A stretch of DNA of 64,000 bases from Mesorhizobium_B sp963522145 (GCA_963522145.1 CAUQXI010000001.1:310001-374000); one strand, 5' to 3'; positions 49,063-58,169 are shown, counted from the first letter of the stretch. Notes: a model not told the origin generated them from the letters alone. Translations and numbers: made by a program.

Positions 49063-50408
49063 ACGAGACGATCGGTCACCGTCTTTCGCGCGGCCTCGAT
49101 CCCGGCGCGATTTTTTCTTCTTTTCTTTTCCCGACCCACGGCGTCGTGCTGGTCGCGGTTTCAGGCGGCAGCGACTCCCTCGCCCTTCTGCTTCTTTTTA
49201 ATGCCTTCATCCATCGTCACGCGCCCGGTTTGACCGTCCGCGCGGTGACGATCGATCACGCTCTGCGGCCCGATTCGGCGCAGGAAGCCGCATCTGTCGG
49301 GACACTGGCTGAGCGGCTTGGCATCACCCATCAGGTTATCCGCTGGAACGGACAAATGCCCGCGACCGGTATCCAGGCGGCGGCGCGTATGGCGCGGTAT
49401 GCGCTTCTGGCTGATGCCGCACGAGCGGCGGGTGCCCGCTTCATCCTGACCGGGCATACGGAAGATGATCAGCACGAAACCGTCCGCATGCGCCTGGGGC
49501 GCGGAACAGGTCGCGGGCTTGCCGGAATGGCGCCCGCCACCTTGCTGGACGGAGACATCTGGCTGCTGCGGCCGCTCTTGAGCGCGCGGAAAGCCGAATT
49601 GCGCGCGCTGCTTGCTCAGGCGGGAGTGCCTTGGGCGGACGATCCATCCAACAACAATCCACGGTTCGAGCGCACATGGATGCGTCGTGAGCCGGAGCAG
49701 GGCCGTGAGGCGATCCTTGTTCTTCGCGAAAGCTGGACGGCGGCGCGCGAGCGGCTGGGAGAGGCGGCGGCTGGGCTGATGATGGCCCATGTCGATCAAC
49801 CGTCGCCGGGGCTGTTCAGGATCGCGGTTCCACTTCTCGATGCCGATGCGGCCCTCTACACCTTCCGCCTGCTGCTCGCCTCTATCGGCGGTCGGGATCA
49901 ACTCCCCGACCACCGTCGGACGGAAGAACTTTTTGGGCGCCTGCGGGATCGGAACGGGCGTTGGACGCTGAGCGGTGCGGTGGTGGACAGGCGGCGCGCG
50001 GGCCTCTTCCTTTACCGCGAACGCCGCGACATCGCCGGGGTCGAAGTTGAGTCGGGTGCGGTGTTCGACAACCGGCTGCGTGTTCGCTCAATTGCAGGAA
50101 CCGAGGGGCGAGGGGGCTTCATCGTGCCGGCTGAACCAGAGGCTTCAGCCGGCATTGCGACAGAGGTGAGCGGTCTGCCGCGAAGCCTTGTGCGGGCCGG
50201 CTTTGCTGCCGAGCCGTGGTTTCGTTCTGCGAACGGCGACACCGTTCCGCTCGAACGTTCCGGCGTCTCCTCCAAGCGCCTTGTTGCGCCCTTTGCTCGC
50301 TTCATGCCGGGCTTCGATCATGCGCCGGCCTGTGCGCTCGCCGCGCTTCTCGGCGCTCCGCAGCCTCCCGCCCTTCCACTTGCCGCAGCACAAGACAGGT
50401 TGCCTTAA
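49056..50408 (+). CDS. tilS: tRNA(Ile)-lysidine synthase
   Basis: 450 aa. The PP-loop ATPase motif SGGSDS is at 36-41; VTIDHALRPDS, GHTEDDQHETVRMRLGRGTG and WADDPSNNNPRFERTWMR are the family's tRNA-contact regions. TilS puts lysidine on C34 of the CAU tRNA so that it reads AUA. The GTG start overlaps the end of cpoB (GTGCTGA), giving translational coupling. It lies between cpoB and ftsH as in other Hyphomicrobiales. Confidence 0.93.
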   Translation: MLNETIGHRLSRGLDPGAIFSSFLFPTHGVVLVAVSGGSDSLALLLLFNAFIHRHAPGLTVRAVTIDHALRPDSAQEAASVGTLAERLGITHQVIRWNGQMPATGIQAAARMARYALLADAARAAGARFILTGHTEDDQHETVRMRLGRGTGRGLAGMAPATLLDGDIWLLRPLLSARKAELRALLAQAGVPWADDPSNNNPRFERTWMRREPEQGREAILVLRESWTAARERLGEAAAGLMMAHVDQPSPGLFRIAVPLLDADAALYTFRLLLASIGGRDQLPDHRRTEELFGRLRDRNGRWTLSGAVVDRRRAGLFLYRERRDIAGVEVESGAVFDNRLRVRSIAGTEGRGGFIVPAEPEASAGIATEVSGLPRSLVRAGFAAEPWFRSANGDTVPLERSGVSSKRLVAPFARFMPGFDHAPACALAALLGAPQPPALPLAAAQDRLP

Positions 50409-50426
50409 CCCAGCGCCCTCCTTTGC

Positions 50427-50455
50427 CTTGGCAAGGGCGCAGGCGCTGCCTATGT
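50427..50455 (+). promoter_or_regulatory. Probable ftsH promoter
   Basis: CTTGGC (50427-50432), a 17-bp spacer and CTATGT (50450-50455) match the alphaproteobacterial CTTG-N-CTAT housekeeping pattern. The predicted start near 50462 leaves a ~70-nt leader. The CTTG hexamer would also suit a heat-shock sigma factor, but the -10 is not the CCCCAT type, so sigma32 control is not supported. Confidence 0.5.
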
Positions 50456-50531
50456 TACGCCGGTCGGGGCGCCTCGCTCCGGATCGCGTTCCTCCAACGA
50501 ACGCCAATGGGTTTTCCCCACGGAACGAGCG

Positions 50532-52463
50532 ATGAATCCGAACTACCGCAATCTGGCGCTTTGGGCGATCATCGCCGTTCTCCTGATCGCGCTCTTCAAC
50601 CTGTTCCAGTCGCCGCAGCAGCGGGGGGCATCGAACCCTGTGCCCTATTCGCAGTTCCTGACGGACGTGGATGCGGGCCGCGTAAAGACCGTCACCATTT
50701 CAGGTGACCGGATCACCGGCACCTATGGTGACAATGCGAACGGTTTCCAGACCTATTCGCCGGGCGACGCGCAGCTGGTGAGCCGGCTTGAAAGCAAGGG
50801 CGTGACCATCACGGCGCAGCCCGAAAGCGACGGCTCGACCTCCTTGTTCGGCATCCTCCTTTCCTGGCTGCCGATGATCCTGATCCTCGGCGTCTGGATA
50901 TTCTTCATGCGCCAGATGCAGTCGGGCTCGGGCCGTGCCATGGGCTTCGGCAAGTCCAAGGCAAAGCTCCTCACCGAGGCCCATGGCCGGGTGACCTTTG
51001 GCGATGTGGCCGGGGTGGACGAGGCCAAGCAGGACCTGGAGGAGATCGTGGAGTTCCTGCGCGATCCGCAGAAGTTCCAGCGGCTCGGTGGCAAGATCCC
51101 GCGCGGTGTGCTGCTTGTCGGCCCTCCGGGCACCGGCAAGACGCTGCTCGCGCGTTCGGTGGCAGGCGAGGCCAATGTGCCCTTCTTCACCATCTCCGGC
51201 TCGGACTTCGTGGAAATGTTCGTAGGCGTCGGCGCCTCCCGCGTGCGCGATATGTTCGAGCAGGCCAAGAAGAACGCGCCCTGCATCATCTTCATCGACG
51301 AGATCGACGCGGTCGGCCGTCATCGCGGCGCGGGCCTCGGCGGCGGCAATGATGAGCGCGAGCAGACGCTCAACCAGCTGCTTGTCGAGATGGACGGCTT
51401 CGAGGCCAATGAAAGCATCATCCTGATCGCGGCCACCAACCGCCCAGATGTGCTCGATCCCGCACTTCTCCGTCCGGGTCGCTTCGATCGCCAGGTCGTG
51501 GTGCCGAACCCCGACATCAACGGCCGCGAGCGCATCCTGAAGGTTCACGTACGCAACGTGCCGCTGGCGCCGAATGTCGATCTCAAGGTGATCGCCCGCG
51601 GCACGCCGGGCTTCTCCGGTGCCGATCTCATGAACCTCGTCAACGAGGCAGCCCTGCTCGCCGCGCGCCGCAACAAGCGGATCGTCACCATGCAGGAGTT
51701 CGAAGACGCCAAGGACAAGGTGATGATGGGCGCGGAACGTCGCTCCACCGCCATGACCCAGGCTGAAAAGGAACTGACGGCCTATCACGAGGCCGGCCAC
51801 GCGATCCTCGCCCTCAACGTGCCCTCGGCTGATCCGCTCCACAAGGCGACGATCATCCCGCGCGGTCGCGCGCTCGGCATGGTGATGCAACTGCCGGAAG
51901 GCGACCGCTATTCGATGAGTTACAAATACATGGTCTCGCGTCTCGCGATCATGATGGGCGGCCGCGTGGCGGAAGAGCAGAAGTTCGGCAAGGAGAACAT
52001 CACCTCGGGCGCTTCGTCGGATATCGAGCAGGCGACGAAGCTGGCGCGCGCCATGGTGACGCGCTGGGGGTTCTCCGACAAGCTTGGCCACGTCGCCTAT
52101 GGCGAGAACCAGGAAGAGGTGTTTCTGGGCCATTCGGTGGCGCGTACGCAGAATGTGTCGGAGGAAACCGCTCAGATCATCGACGCCGAAGTGCGCCGCC
52201 TGATCGACGAGGCCTATTCGTCCGCGACCGACATCATCACCCGCAAGCGAGACGAATGGATCGCTCTTGCCGAAGGCCTGCTCGAATATGAAACGCTGTC
52301 CGGCGAGGAGATCAAGCAGCTGATCGCCGGCAATCGTCCCTCCCGCGATGGCGACGACGCGACGCCGTCCCGCGGCTCAGCTGTTCCGAAGGCCGGCAGC
52401 GCGGGTGGCAAGAAGCGCGGCGAGGAGCCTGAGGGTGGGCTGGAGCCACAGCCGCAGGGCTGA
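50532..52463 (+). CDS. ftsH: ATP-dependent zinc metalloprotease FtsH
   Basis: 643 aa. Two membrane helices (about 8-25 and 103-124) flank a periplasmic domain. The AAA+ module has Walker A GPPGTGKT at 197-204, Walker B IIFIDEIDAVGR and the arginine-finger region RPGRFDRQVVV; the protease has the zinc site HEAGH at 419-423. It degrades membrane and regulatory proteins as a hexamer. The last ~35 residues are disordered. It has its own promoter and a strong terminator. Confidence 0.97.
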   Translation: MNPNYRNLALWAIIAVLLIALFNLFQSPQQRGASNPVPYSQFLTDVDAGRVKTVTISGDRITGTYGDNANGFQTYSPGDAQLVSRLESKGVTITAQPESDGSTSLFGILLSWLPMILILGVWIFFMRQMQSGSGRAMGFGKSKAKLLTEAHGRVTFGDVAGVDEAKQDLEEIVEFLRDPQKFQRLGGKIPRGVLLVGPPGTGKTLLARSVAGEANVPFFTISGSDFVEMFVGVGASRVRDMFEQAKKNAPCIIFIDEIDAVGRHRGAGLGGGNDEREQTLNQLLVEMDGFEANESIILIAATNRPDVLDPALLRPGRFDRQVVVPNPDINGRERILKVHVRNVPLAPNVDLKVIARGTPGFSGADLMNLVNEAALLAARRNKRIVTMQEFEDAKDKVMMGAERRSTAMTQAEKELTAYHEAGHAILALNVPSADPLHKATIIPRGRALGMVMQLPEGDRYSMSYKYMVSRLAIMMGGRVAEEQKFGKENITSGASSDIEQATKLARAMVTRWGFSDKLGHVAYGENQEEVFLGHSVARTQNVSEETAQIIDAEVRRLIDEAYSSATDIITRKRDEWIALAEGLLEYETLSGEEIKQLIAGNRPSRDGDDATPSRGSAVPKAGSAGGKKRGEEPEGGLEPQPQG

Positions 52464-52494
52464 CTGGTCACTCACCGGTCGTGTCAAGAATCAA

Positions 52495-52526
52495 GGCGCT
52501 GCAGGGGTAACTGCGGCGCCTTTTTC
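52495..52526 (+). terminator. Intrinsic terminator after ftsH
   Basis: A 10-bp stem GGCGCTGCAG (52495-52504) / CTGCGGCGCC (52511-52520) with one G-U pair, loop GGGTAA, followed by TTTTTCTTT. It lies 31 bases after the ftsH stop, isolating ftsH from the ChaN-like gene. Confidence 0.85.
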
Positions 52527-52645
52527 TTTGCCCCAGTTCGTCACCTCGTTTGCATTGACTTGCGCGACTGGAAACGGAAACACGCGCTTCGAAGCTTGAG
52601 CAAGGGTCGGCAATCGCCCCTCTGGTTCGTTGATGGGAGAAGCCG

Positions 52646-53506
52646 TTGAGCGGGTTCCTGGAGCATCTGCCGGGCACATGGCTGGAGCCCGACACGGCCA
52701 AGGTGGTGACGCATTCTCTGCTGCTCGCGCGCATGGCGGAAAAACAGGTGGTTCTGCTTGGCGAAACTCACGACCGTTTCGACATCCATCGCTGGCAGCT
52801 TCACGTCGCTGCCGGCCTTCGCGCCTATCGCGACGATGTCGCAATCGGCTTTGAGATGTTTCCGCGCCGGACCCAGCCCGCGCTCGACGCCTGGGTGGAG
52901 GGCACGCTTTCCTTTGACGCCTTTCTCGATCGCTCGGAGTGGGCAACAGTGTGGCGCTTCGATCCCGCGCTTTATGCGCCGCTCTTCCATTTCTGCCGTG
53001 AAGCGCGGGTGCCGATGCTCGCGCTCAACTGCGAAAGAGCGCTGGTGACACGCGTGGGAAAGAACGGTTGGGACGCTGTGCCTCCTGACGAGCGGGATGG
53101 GCTCACGCCGGCCAAGCCGGCGAGCGCGGCCTATCGACAGTATCTTCTCGACATCACGGGCGGCGGCGGAACGGGTGGGGCGCCTGTTCTCGCCGACCCG
53201 GCGCGGATCGACCGCTTCGTTCGCGCGCAACAGGTCTGGGACCGCGCCTTTGCCTGCAACATTGCAGCCGGGATGAAGCGTCTCGCAGCGGCGGCAGGCC
53301 GATCGCCGCTGGTGATCGGGATCATCGGGCGCGGCCATCTCGAGTATCGCGGCGGCACGCCGTTCCAGCTCGCCGACCTCGGGATCGAGGATGCAGCCGT
53401 GCTGCTTCCTTCGGATGGCCCGGCGGATCGCGAAAAAAGTATCGGCATCGGCGATGCACTGTTCCGACTTCCTTGCTCAGAAGGGGAGATCGGCGGCAAT
53501 GGCTGA
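52646..53506 (+). CDS. ChaN-like (DUF399) protein
   Basis: 286 aa. The ChaN core is clear: VVLLGETHDRFDIHRWQLHV, IGFEMFPRRTQPALDAWVEG, CREARVPMLALNCERALV and the late IGRGHLEYRGGTPFQL. ChaN of Campylobacter is a heme-binding lipoprotein, but this protein shows no signal peptide or lipobox and so is probably cytoplasmic. The only plausible start is TTG at 52646, behind GGGAGAAG; the next in-frame ATG would cut off 30 residues. It lies between ftsH and glmM. Confidence 0.8.
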   Translation: MSGFLEHLPGTWLEPDTAKVVTHSLLLARMAEKQVVLLGETHDRFDIHRWQLHVAAGLRAYRDDVAIGFEMFPRRTQPALDAWVEGTLSFDAFLDRSEWATVWRFDPALYAPLFHFCREARVPMLALNCERALVTRVGKNGWDAVPPDERDGLTPAKPASAAYRQYLLDITGGGGTGGAPVLADPARIDRFVRAQQVWDRAFACNIAAGMKRLAAAAGRSPLVIGIIGRGHLEYRGGTPFQLADLGIEDAAVLLPSDGPADREKSIGIGDALFRLPCSEGEIGGNG

Positions 53507-53689
53507 AGATGACGCTACAGGTCAGCGCGCGTACCAAGCGCTTCTTCTTAAGTCGTCGTTCAGCATCTCGGATGAGAGCGCAAGCTTCCCGCAAGCTGCT
53601 CTTGTTTCTGTAACACCGGCTCACACAATGTGACGGGCCAATCTTGGCGCGTTGTGGCAAAGCGCTCGAAACCAGATCCGGAGGCCATC

Positions 53690-55042
53690 ATGTCCAAGCG
53701 CTATTTCGGCACCGACGGTATTCGCGGGCGCGCCAACCGCTTTCCCATGACGCCGGAAGTCGCGATGAAGGTCGGCATGGCGGCGGGCATGAGCTTCCAG
53801 CGCGGCAACTATCGCCACCGCGTGGTGCTGGGCAAGGACACGCGTCTTTCGGGCTACATGATCGAGAATGCCATGGTGGCAGGCTTCTGCGCGGCCGGCA
53901 TGGACGTGTTCCTCCTGGGCCCGATGCCGACGCCGGCCGTCGCCATGCTCACGCGCTCGCTTCGCGCCGATATCGGCGTGATGATCTCGGCCTCGCACAA
54001 TCCGTACCACGACAACGGCATCAAGCTGTTCGGACCCGACGGCTACAAGCTTTCCGACGAGATCGAGAGCCGCATCGAGTCGATGCTGGACGAGGAGATC
54101 GACATCGTGCTGGCCGATTCCGATGCGCTCGGCCGCGCCAAGCGTGTCGATGGCGTGCATGACCGCTACGTGGAGTCCGCCAAGCGCACCCTGCCGCGCA
54201 ACATGTCGCTCGAGGGCCTGCGCATCGTGATCGATTGCGCGAACGGCGCAGGCTACAAGGTGGCGCCCGCCGTGCTGTGGGAACTCGGCGCGGAAGTGAT
54301 CGCCATCAATGCCGAGCCGAACGGCTTCAACATCAACAAGGAATGTGGCTCCACCGATCCGGCCGCCCTGATCCGCAAGGTGCATGAGGTGCGCGCCGAT
54401 ATCGGCATCGCACTCGACGGCGACGCCGACCGCATGGTGATCGTGGACGAGAACGGCACGATCGTGGACGGTGACCAGGTGATGGCGCTGATCGCCGAAT
54501 CCTGGGCCGAGGATGGAAGGCTCGTGGGCGGCGGTCTTGTTGCCACCATCATGAGCAATCTCGGCCTCGAGCGCTTCATCGAGGGCAGGGGCCTCCAGCT
54601 TCATCGCACCAAGGTCGGCGACCGCTACGTGGTCGAACACATGCGGGCGCACGGGCTCAATGTGGGCGGCGAGCAGTCCGGCCATATCGTGTTGTCGGAC
54701 TTCTCGACCACGGGCGACGGGCTTGTTTCCGCGCTTCAGGTGCTCGCCTGCGTGAAGACGCTGCAGAAGCCGGTGAGCGAGGTGGTGCGCAAGTTCGAGC
54801 CAGTCCCCCAGGTGCTCAAGAATGTGCGTTTTTCCGGCGGACGTCCGCTGGAGGAGGCGTCGGTCAAGTCGGCCATCGCGGATGCCGAGGCGATGCTGGG
54901 CCAGTCAGGACGGCTGGTGATCCGCCCCTCCGGCACTGAGCCGCTGATCCGGGTGATGGCGGAAGGCGATGACCCGCGCAAGGTCGAGGAGGTCGTGGAC
55001 GGACTTGTCGAGTTGATCGGCAAGGTCCGCAGTGCGGCCTGA
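53690..55042 (+). CDS. glmM: Phosphoglucosamine mutase
   Basis: 450 aa. FGTDGIRGRAN at the N-terminus, phospho-acceptor Ser102 within MISASHNPYHDNG, metal loop ALDGDADRMV and the C-terminal phosphate loop RPSGTEPLIRVM. It converts glucosamine-6-P to glucosamine-1-P for UDP-GlcNAc. GGAGG stands just before the ATG at 53690; the longer frame from 53630 is not needed. In the 183-bp upstream gap an imperfect AGAGC/GCTCT hairpin (53575-53602) may end the ChaN transcript. Confidence 0.97.
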   Translation: MSKRYFGTDGIRGRANRFPMTPEVAMKVGMAAGMSFQRGNYRHRVVLGKDTRLSGYMIENAMVAGFCAAGMDVFLLGPMPTPAVAMLTRSLRADIGVMISASHNPYHDNGIKLFGPDGYKLSDEIESRIESMLDEEIDIVLADSDALGRAKRVDGVHDRYVESAKRTLPRNMSLEGLRIVIDCANGAGYKVAPAVLWELGAEVIAINAEPNGFNINKECGSTDPAALIRKVHEVRADIGIALDGDADRMVIVDENGTIVDGDQVMALIAESWAEDGRLVGGGLVATIMSNLGLERFIEGRGLQLHRTKVGDRYVVEHMRAHGLNVGGEQSGHIVLSDFSTTGDGLVSALQVLACVKTLQKPVSEVVRKFEPVPQVLKNVRFSGGRPLEEASVKSAIADAEAMLGQSGRLVIRPSGTEPLIRVMAEGDDPRKVEEVVDGLVELIGKVRSAA

Positions 55043-55194
55043 TCCGTCCGCCGCATCGGGCATTCCTTTGTTGGGATCGGGCTGGTCCTCCTAGGGTCTG
55101 AACCGAACCGAAGCATTGCCGCGGCCGCGAGTTCAGTTCGTTCTTCGGTGCTGACAGTGCTAAGATGTTTGACGGCCAACCGCAGGCTTTCTCC

Positions 55195-55905
55195 ATGTCC
55201 GAACTTGGCACTTCGATGTTCGAGCTCGATCCCGCGCCGAAGGTCATCACTTTCGATTGCTACGGCACGCTCGTGCAGTGGTACGAGGTGCTCGAGCGCA
55301 AGATCGCAGCCATTCTGGCAACGCACGGTGCGAGCAGCGCAAGCGTATCCGCGATCCTCGACAGCTTCTCCGCTCAGGGACGACGCCTTACGGCTGAAAG
55401 GCCGCACCGCCTCTACCAAGAGATCCTGCACATCGGCTTCACCAACGCGTTTGGCGAACATGGCCTGACCCTGACAAGAGACGAGATCGAGCACATCGCG
55501 TCGTCGCCCACCACGATGGGCCCGCACGCGGAGGTGCCGGACGTTCTGCGGCGACTGCGCAAGCGCTACAAGCTCGCGATCTTCACAAACTCCGACGACG
55601 ACCTGATCGCACCGACCGTGGCGCGCATCGGCGTGCCTTTCGACTATGTCATCACCGCCGAACAAGCGGGGGCCTACAAGCCGTCGCGACAACTCTTCGA
55701 CTATGCCTACCGCGTTATGGGTGTGACACCGAGTGAAACGGTGCATGTAGCGATGGGCATGTTCTGGGACATGAAAGCCTGTCATGAACTCGGTCTGCGC
55801 GCCATCTGGGTGAATCGTCGGAACGAGACCGGCAACCCGGACTGGCTGCCCTATGCGGAAGTGCTGGACCTTGCGGAAGCGGCCGAATTACTCCTGTCAT
55901 CATGA
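55195..55905 (+). CDS. Haloacid dehalogenase type II-like HAD hydrolase
   Basis: 236 aa from the chosen ATG. Nucleophile Asp21 lies in VITFDCYGTLVQW; motif II Ser is in IFTNSDDD, the Lys in GAYKPSRQLFDYA, and the acid motif is in GMFWDMKACHELG. The cap region and spacing fit L-2-haloacid dehalogenases, though many such genes act on other substrates; the SNPDD-type motif of true dehalogenases is altered to MFWDM. ATGs at 55165 and 55216 are alternatives, and none has a strong ribosome site. It stands alone between glmM and the outer-membrane genes. Confidence 0.8.
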   Translation: MSELGTSMFELDPAPKVITFDCYGTLVQWYEVLERKIAAILATHGASSASVSAILDSFSAQGRRLTAERPHRLYQEILHIGFTNAFGEHGLTLTRDEIEHIASSPTTMGPHAEVPDVLRRLRKRYKLAIFTNSDDDLIAPTVARIGVPFDYVITAEQAGAYKPSRQLFDYAYRVMGVTPSETVHVAMGMFWDMKACHELGLRAIWVNRRNETGNPDWLPYAEVLDLAEAAELLLSS

Positions 55906-56045
55906 CCTCGGCTCAGCGCCTGGCTTTTCCGCTCAGGCCGAAAGCCGAACCTCACCGCCCGGCAGATTGCCTCAAGGCCCAACTCCGCCAAAGCCGCAGG
56001 CCTCACAGAAGCTTTCCGGCTGATCATTAAGGTTAAGCAACACGG

Positions 56046-56060
56046 TTAATCCGTTTTTAA
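56046..56060 (+). promoter_or_regulatory. CtrA box before first outer-membrane protein gene
   Basis: A perfect TTAA-N7-TTAA (TTAATCCGTTTTTAA), about 80 bases before the start codon, with two further TTAA half-sites at 56027-56030 and 56033-56036. A CATTAT (56072-56077) downstream could serve as -10. The 233-bp gap has no other recognisable element. Confidence 0.6.
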
Positions 56061-56138
56061 CCTAAACCCTTCATTATCCACGTCGTGCAACAATTCATCG
56101 GGCGATCCGCGCTCCGAGATGTTTGAAGGGGACGTGAG

Positions 56139-56969
56139 ATGCAAGCATTCTTGAAGCGGCTGCTGTTGGCCGCAGTCGCAGCCGGAGGGGTCAATCATGC
56201 CTTGGCCGCCGACATGCCGGAGCCGGTTCCGGAGCAGGCGCCGGAAGTCGTTTATCAGGACGCCTCATATGGCGGCTGGTACATCCGCGGCGATATCGAT
56301 TATCATGATCCCAAATTCCGGGGCGCGGACTACATCACTTATGGCACGCCTCCGAGCGTCGAGAGCTTCGACTCGGGCGACCTGAAGGGCGCCTTCTCGG
56401 CAGGCGCGGGCGTCGGCTACCAGATGACCGAGCATTTCCGCGCCGACTTCACGGCCGACTACTGGTTCAAGTCGCGCTTCACGGGCAGCACCTCCTGCGA
56501 CGATGATTGCGAATCGACCGATACCAGCAAGATGTCCGCCCTGCTGCTGCTCGCCAACGCCTATGTCGACCTCGGCACATGGCATGGCGTCACGCCTTAC
56601 CTGGGCGCGGGCATCGGCGGCGCTCGCGTGAAGTGGGACGACCTGACCAACGAGATCGACGGCTTCGACCAGGATCATGGCGGCAACACCAACTGGCGCT
56701 TCGCCTATGCGCTGATGGCCGGCGCCTCCTACTGCCTGACCGACAAGCTGTCGCTGGACGGCGGCTACCGCTTCAGCCGCATTCATGGCGGACGGATGTT
56801 CGACTATAATGGGGAGGGTGATGTCATCGGAGCAGGCCCTGGCGACGACAAGGGCTTCAACACGCACGAGGTTCGTGCCGGCCTGCGCTACCAGCTCGGC
56901 CAGGGCACCAACAGCTGCTCGACCCCGGTGGCCTACGAGCCGGCGCCTGAGCCCGTCTACACGAAGTAA
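56139..56969 (+). CDS. Outer-membrane beta-barrel protein (Omp25/Omp31-like)
   Basis: 276 aa with a signal peptide (hydrophobic about residues 6-23, ending near NHALA). The mature part alternates aromatic and polar residues: GGWYIRGDIDYHDPK, AGAGVGYQMTEHFRADFTADYWF, TPYLGAGIGGARVKWDD, and it ends in a strand-like TNSCSTPVAYEP region with GLRYQLG. This is the pattern of the small 8-stranded rhizobial/Brucella outer-membrane barrels. One Cys pair (SCDDDCE) sits in an external loop. It is preceded by a CtrA box and followed by a terminator and a second gene of the same type. Confidence 0.85.
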   Translation: MQAFLKRLLLAAVAAGGVNHALAADMPEPVPEQAPEVVYQDASYGGWYIRGDIDYHDPKFRGADYITYGTPPSVESFDSGDLKGAFSAGAGVGYQMTEHFRADFTADYWFKSRFTGSTSCDDDCESTDTSKMSALLLLANAYVDLGTWHGVTPYLGAGIGGARVKWDDLTNEIDGFDQDHGGNTNWRFAYALMAGASYCLTDKLSLDGGYRFSRIHGGRMFDYNGEGDVIGAGPGDDKGFNTHEVRAGLRYQLGQGTNSCSTPVAYEPAPEPVYTK

Positions 56970-56986
56970 TCTTCCAGTCTTCAGCC

Positions 56987-57017
56987 ACGCCGCTCGGATC
57001 ATCCGGGCGGCGTTTTT
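56987..57017 (+). terminator. Intrinsic terminator after first outer-membrane protein gene
   Basis: A long interrupted stem: ACGCCGC with GCGGCGT, then CGGAT with ATCCG after one unpaired base on each side, ending in TTTTT (57013-57017). It separates the two outer-membrane protein genes, so each needs its own promoter. Confidence 0.8.
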
Positions 57018-57074
57018 GCGTGCAGCATTCAAGCTCGCCTTTTGGCTCAGCTCTTCGGTAAGTTCTTGTTAGCC

Positions 57075-57089
57075 TTAACGCGCATTTAA
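57075..57089 (+). promoter_or_regulatory. CtrA box before second outer-membrane protein gene
   Basis: A perfect TTAA-N7-TTAA (TTAACGCGCATTTAA) followed by C, 72 bases before the gene start. A further GTTAAC lies at 57098-57103. Position and context mirror the box of the preceding outer-membrane gene. Confidence 0.6.
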
Positions 57090-57161
57090 CCTTCATGGTT
57101 AACAATCCTCCTCAACAGAACAGCTGGTTCCGCCCAGCCTCTTGCTTCGGGGAATTTGATC

Positions 57162-58043
57162 ATGTCGCTCAAGCCCAGCCTCGCGCGTCTTATCGCAACC
57201 TGCCTGCTGCTTCAGGCATCGTCGGCACTGGCCGCGGACTACGACCCGCCGATCTTCGTGGATGACGCCCCGGAATATACACCGGTGGAGGTTGGATCGG
57301 GCTGGTATCTGCGCGGCGACATCGGCGCTTCCGTCAATCATCCGTTCGAGCATTCGGAGTCGGGTGACTTCGACACCGGCGAGTTCGACGAGGACAGCAC
57401 TCTTCTGACCGGCGGGATCGGCATCGGTTACCACATCAACGATTACCTCCGCACCGAGGTGAATTTCGGCATTCTTCCGAGCAGCGAGTTTTCCCGCGAG
57501 TTCCTGACCACCTGCTCGGGGCTGGAAACCGTGACGATCACCGATCCCGATGATGGCGTCACCTCCGACACCAATCCGAGCACCCGGCCCTGCGAGGGTT
57601 CAGACGAAAGCAGCAACAAGTCATACAGCCTGCTTGCCAATGCCTACCTCGATCTCGGCACCTATGTCGGCTTCACGCCCTATATCGGCGGCGGCGCGGG
57701 CGTCGTTTACAGCAAACTGAGAAGCGCTGACGGCGACCTCGACTGCCAGGATTCGTCGACATCCTCGACCGCGGGTGGCACGACCACCGACGTTTCCTTC
57801 AACTGCTATGACAGCGACGTTTATGAGGGCTCGGTCACCTCGGACGGTCAGTATGAATTCGCCTACGCGCTCGGAGCGGGGCTCGCCTACAAGGTCAGCG
57901 ACAATGTTTCGCTCGACCTCAACTACCAGTATCTGAACGTCCCTTCCGCGCGCTATGTCGATGTCGAGGACGGCAATGTCGTCTTCAAAGAAGGCGTGGA
58001 TCACCATCAGGTCCGCGTCGGCCTGCGCTACGATCTCTGGTGA
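57162..58043 (+). CDS. Outer-membrane beta-barrel protein (second, related gene)
   Basis: 293 aa. Signal peptide MSLKPSLARLIATCLLLQAS... ending near ALAADY. Barrel strands mirror the previous protein: SGWYLRGDIGASVNHPFEH, LTGGIGIGYHINDYLRTEVNFG, FTPYIGGGAGVVYSKL and the C-terminal VRVGLRYDLW, whose final aromatic residue suits insertion by the BAM complex. Two Cys-containing acidic loops (around residues 115-150 and 195-225) are longer than in the first gene. It is a likely tandem duplicate that has diverged. Confidence 0.85.
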   Translation: MSLKPSLARLIATCLLLQASSALAADYDPPIFVDDAPEYTPVEVGSGWYLRGDIGASVNHPFEHSESGDFDTGEFDEDSTLLTGGIGIGYHINDYLRTEVNFGILPSSEFSREFLTTCSGLETVTITDPDDGVTSDTNPSTRPCEGSDESSNKSYSLLANAYLDLGTYVGFTPYIGGGAGVVYSKLRSADGDLDCQDSSTSSTAGGTTTDVSFNCYDSDVYEGSVTSDGQYEFAYALGAGLAYKVSDNVSLDLNYQYLNVPSARYVDVEDGNVVFKEGVDHHQVRVGLRYDLW

Positions 58044-58065
58044 GCCTTCTTTGCTGGTCGAAGCG

Positions 58066-58090
58066 AGGCGGGCCGCTGCGCCCGCCTTCT
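58066..58090 (+). terminator. Hairpin after second outer-membrane protein gene
   Basis: A perfect 8-bp stem AGGCGGGC (58066-58073) / GCCCGCCT (58080-58087), loop CGCTGC, followed by TCTACGTTTG. The U tract is weak, so termination may need Rho. Confidence 0.55.
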
Positions 58091-58140
58091 ACGTTTGCGG
58101 GATGTTCCCTGCCACTCACACGCATGACAAAGTTTTTGCT

Positions 58141-58169
58141 CTTGACGGCGAGGGCTCGCGTCTTCTAAC
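58141..58169 (+). promoter_or_regulatory. serC promoter
   Basis: CTTGAC (58141-58146), a 17-bp spacer and TCTAAC (58164-58169): a good match to the alphaproteobacterial housekeeping consensus. Transcription should start near 58176, giving a leader of about 54 bases that consists almost wholly of two hairpins. Confidence 0.65.
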
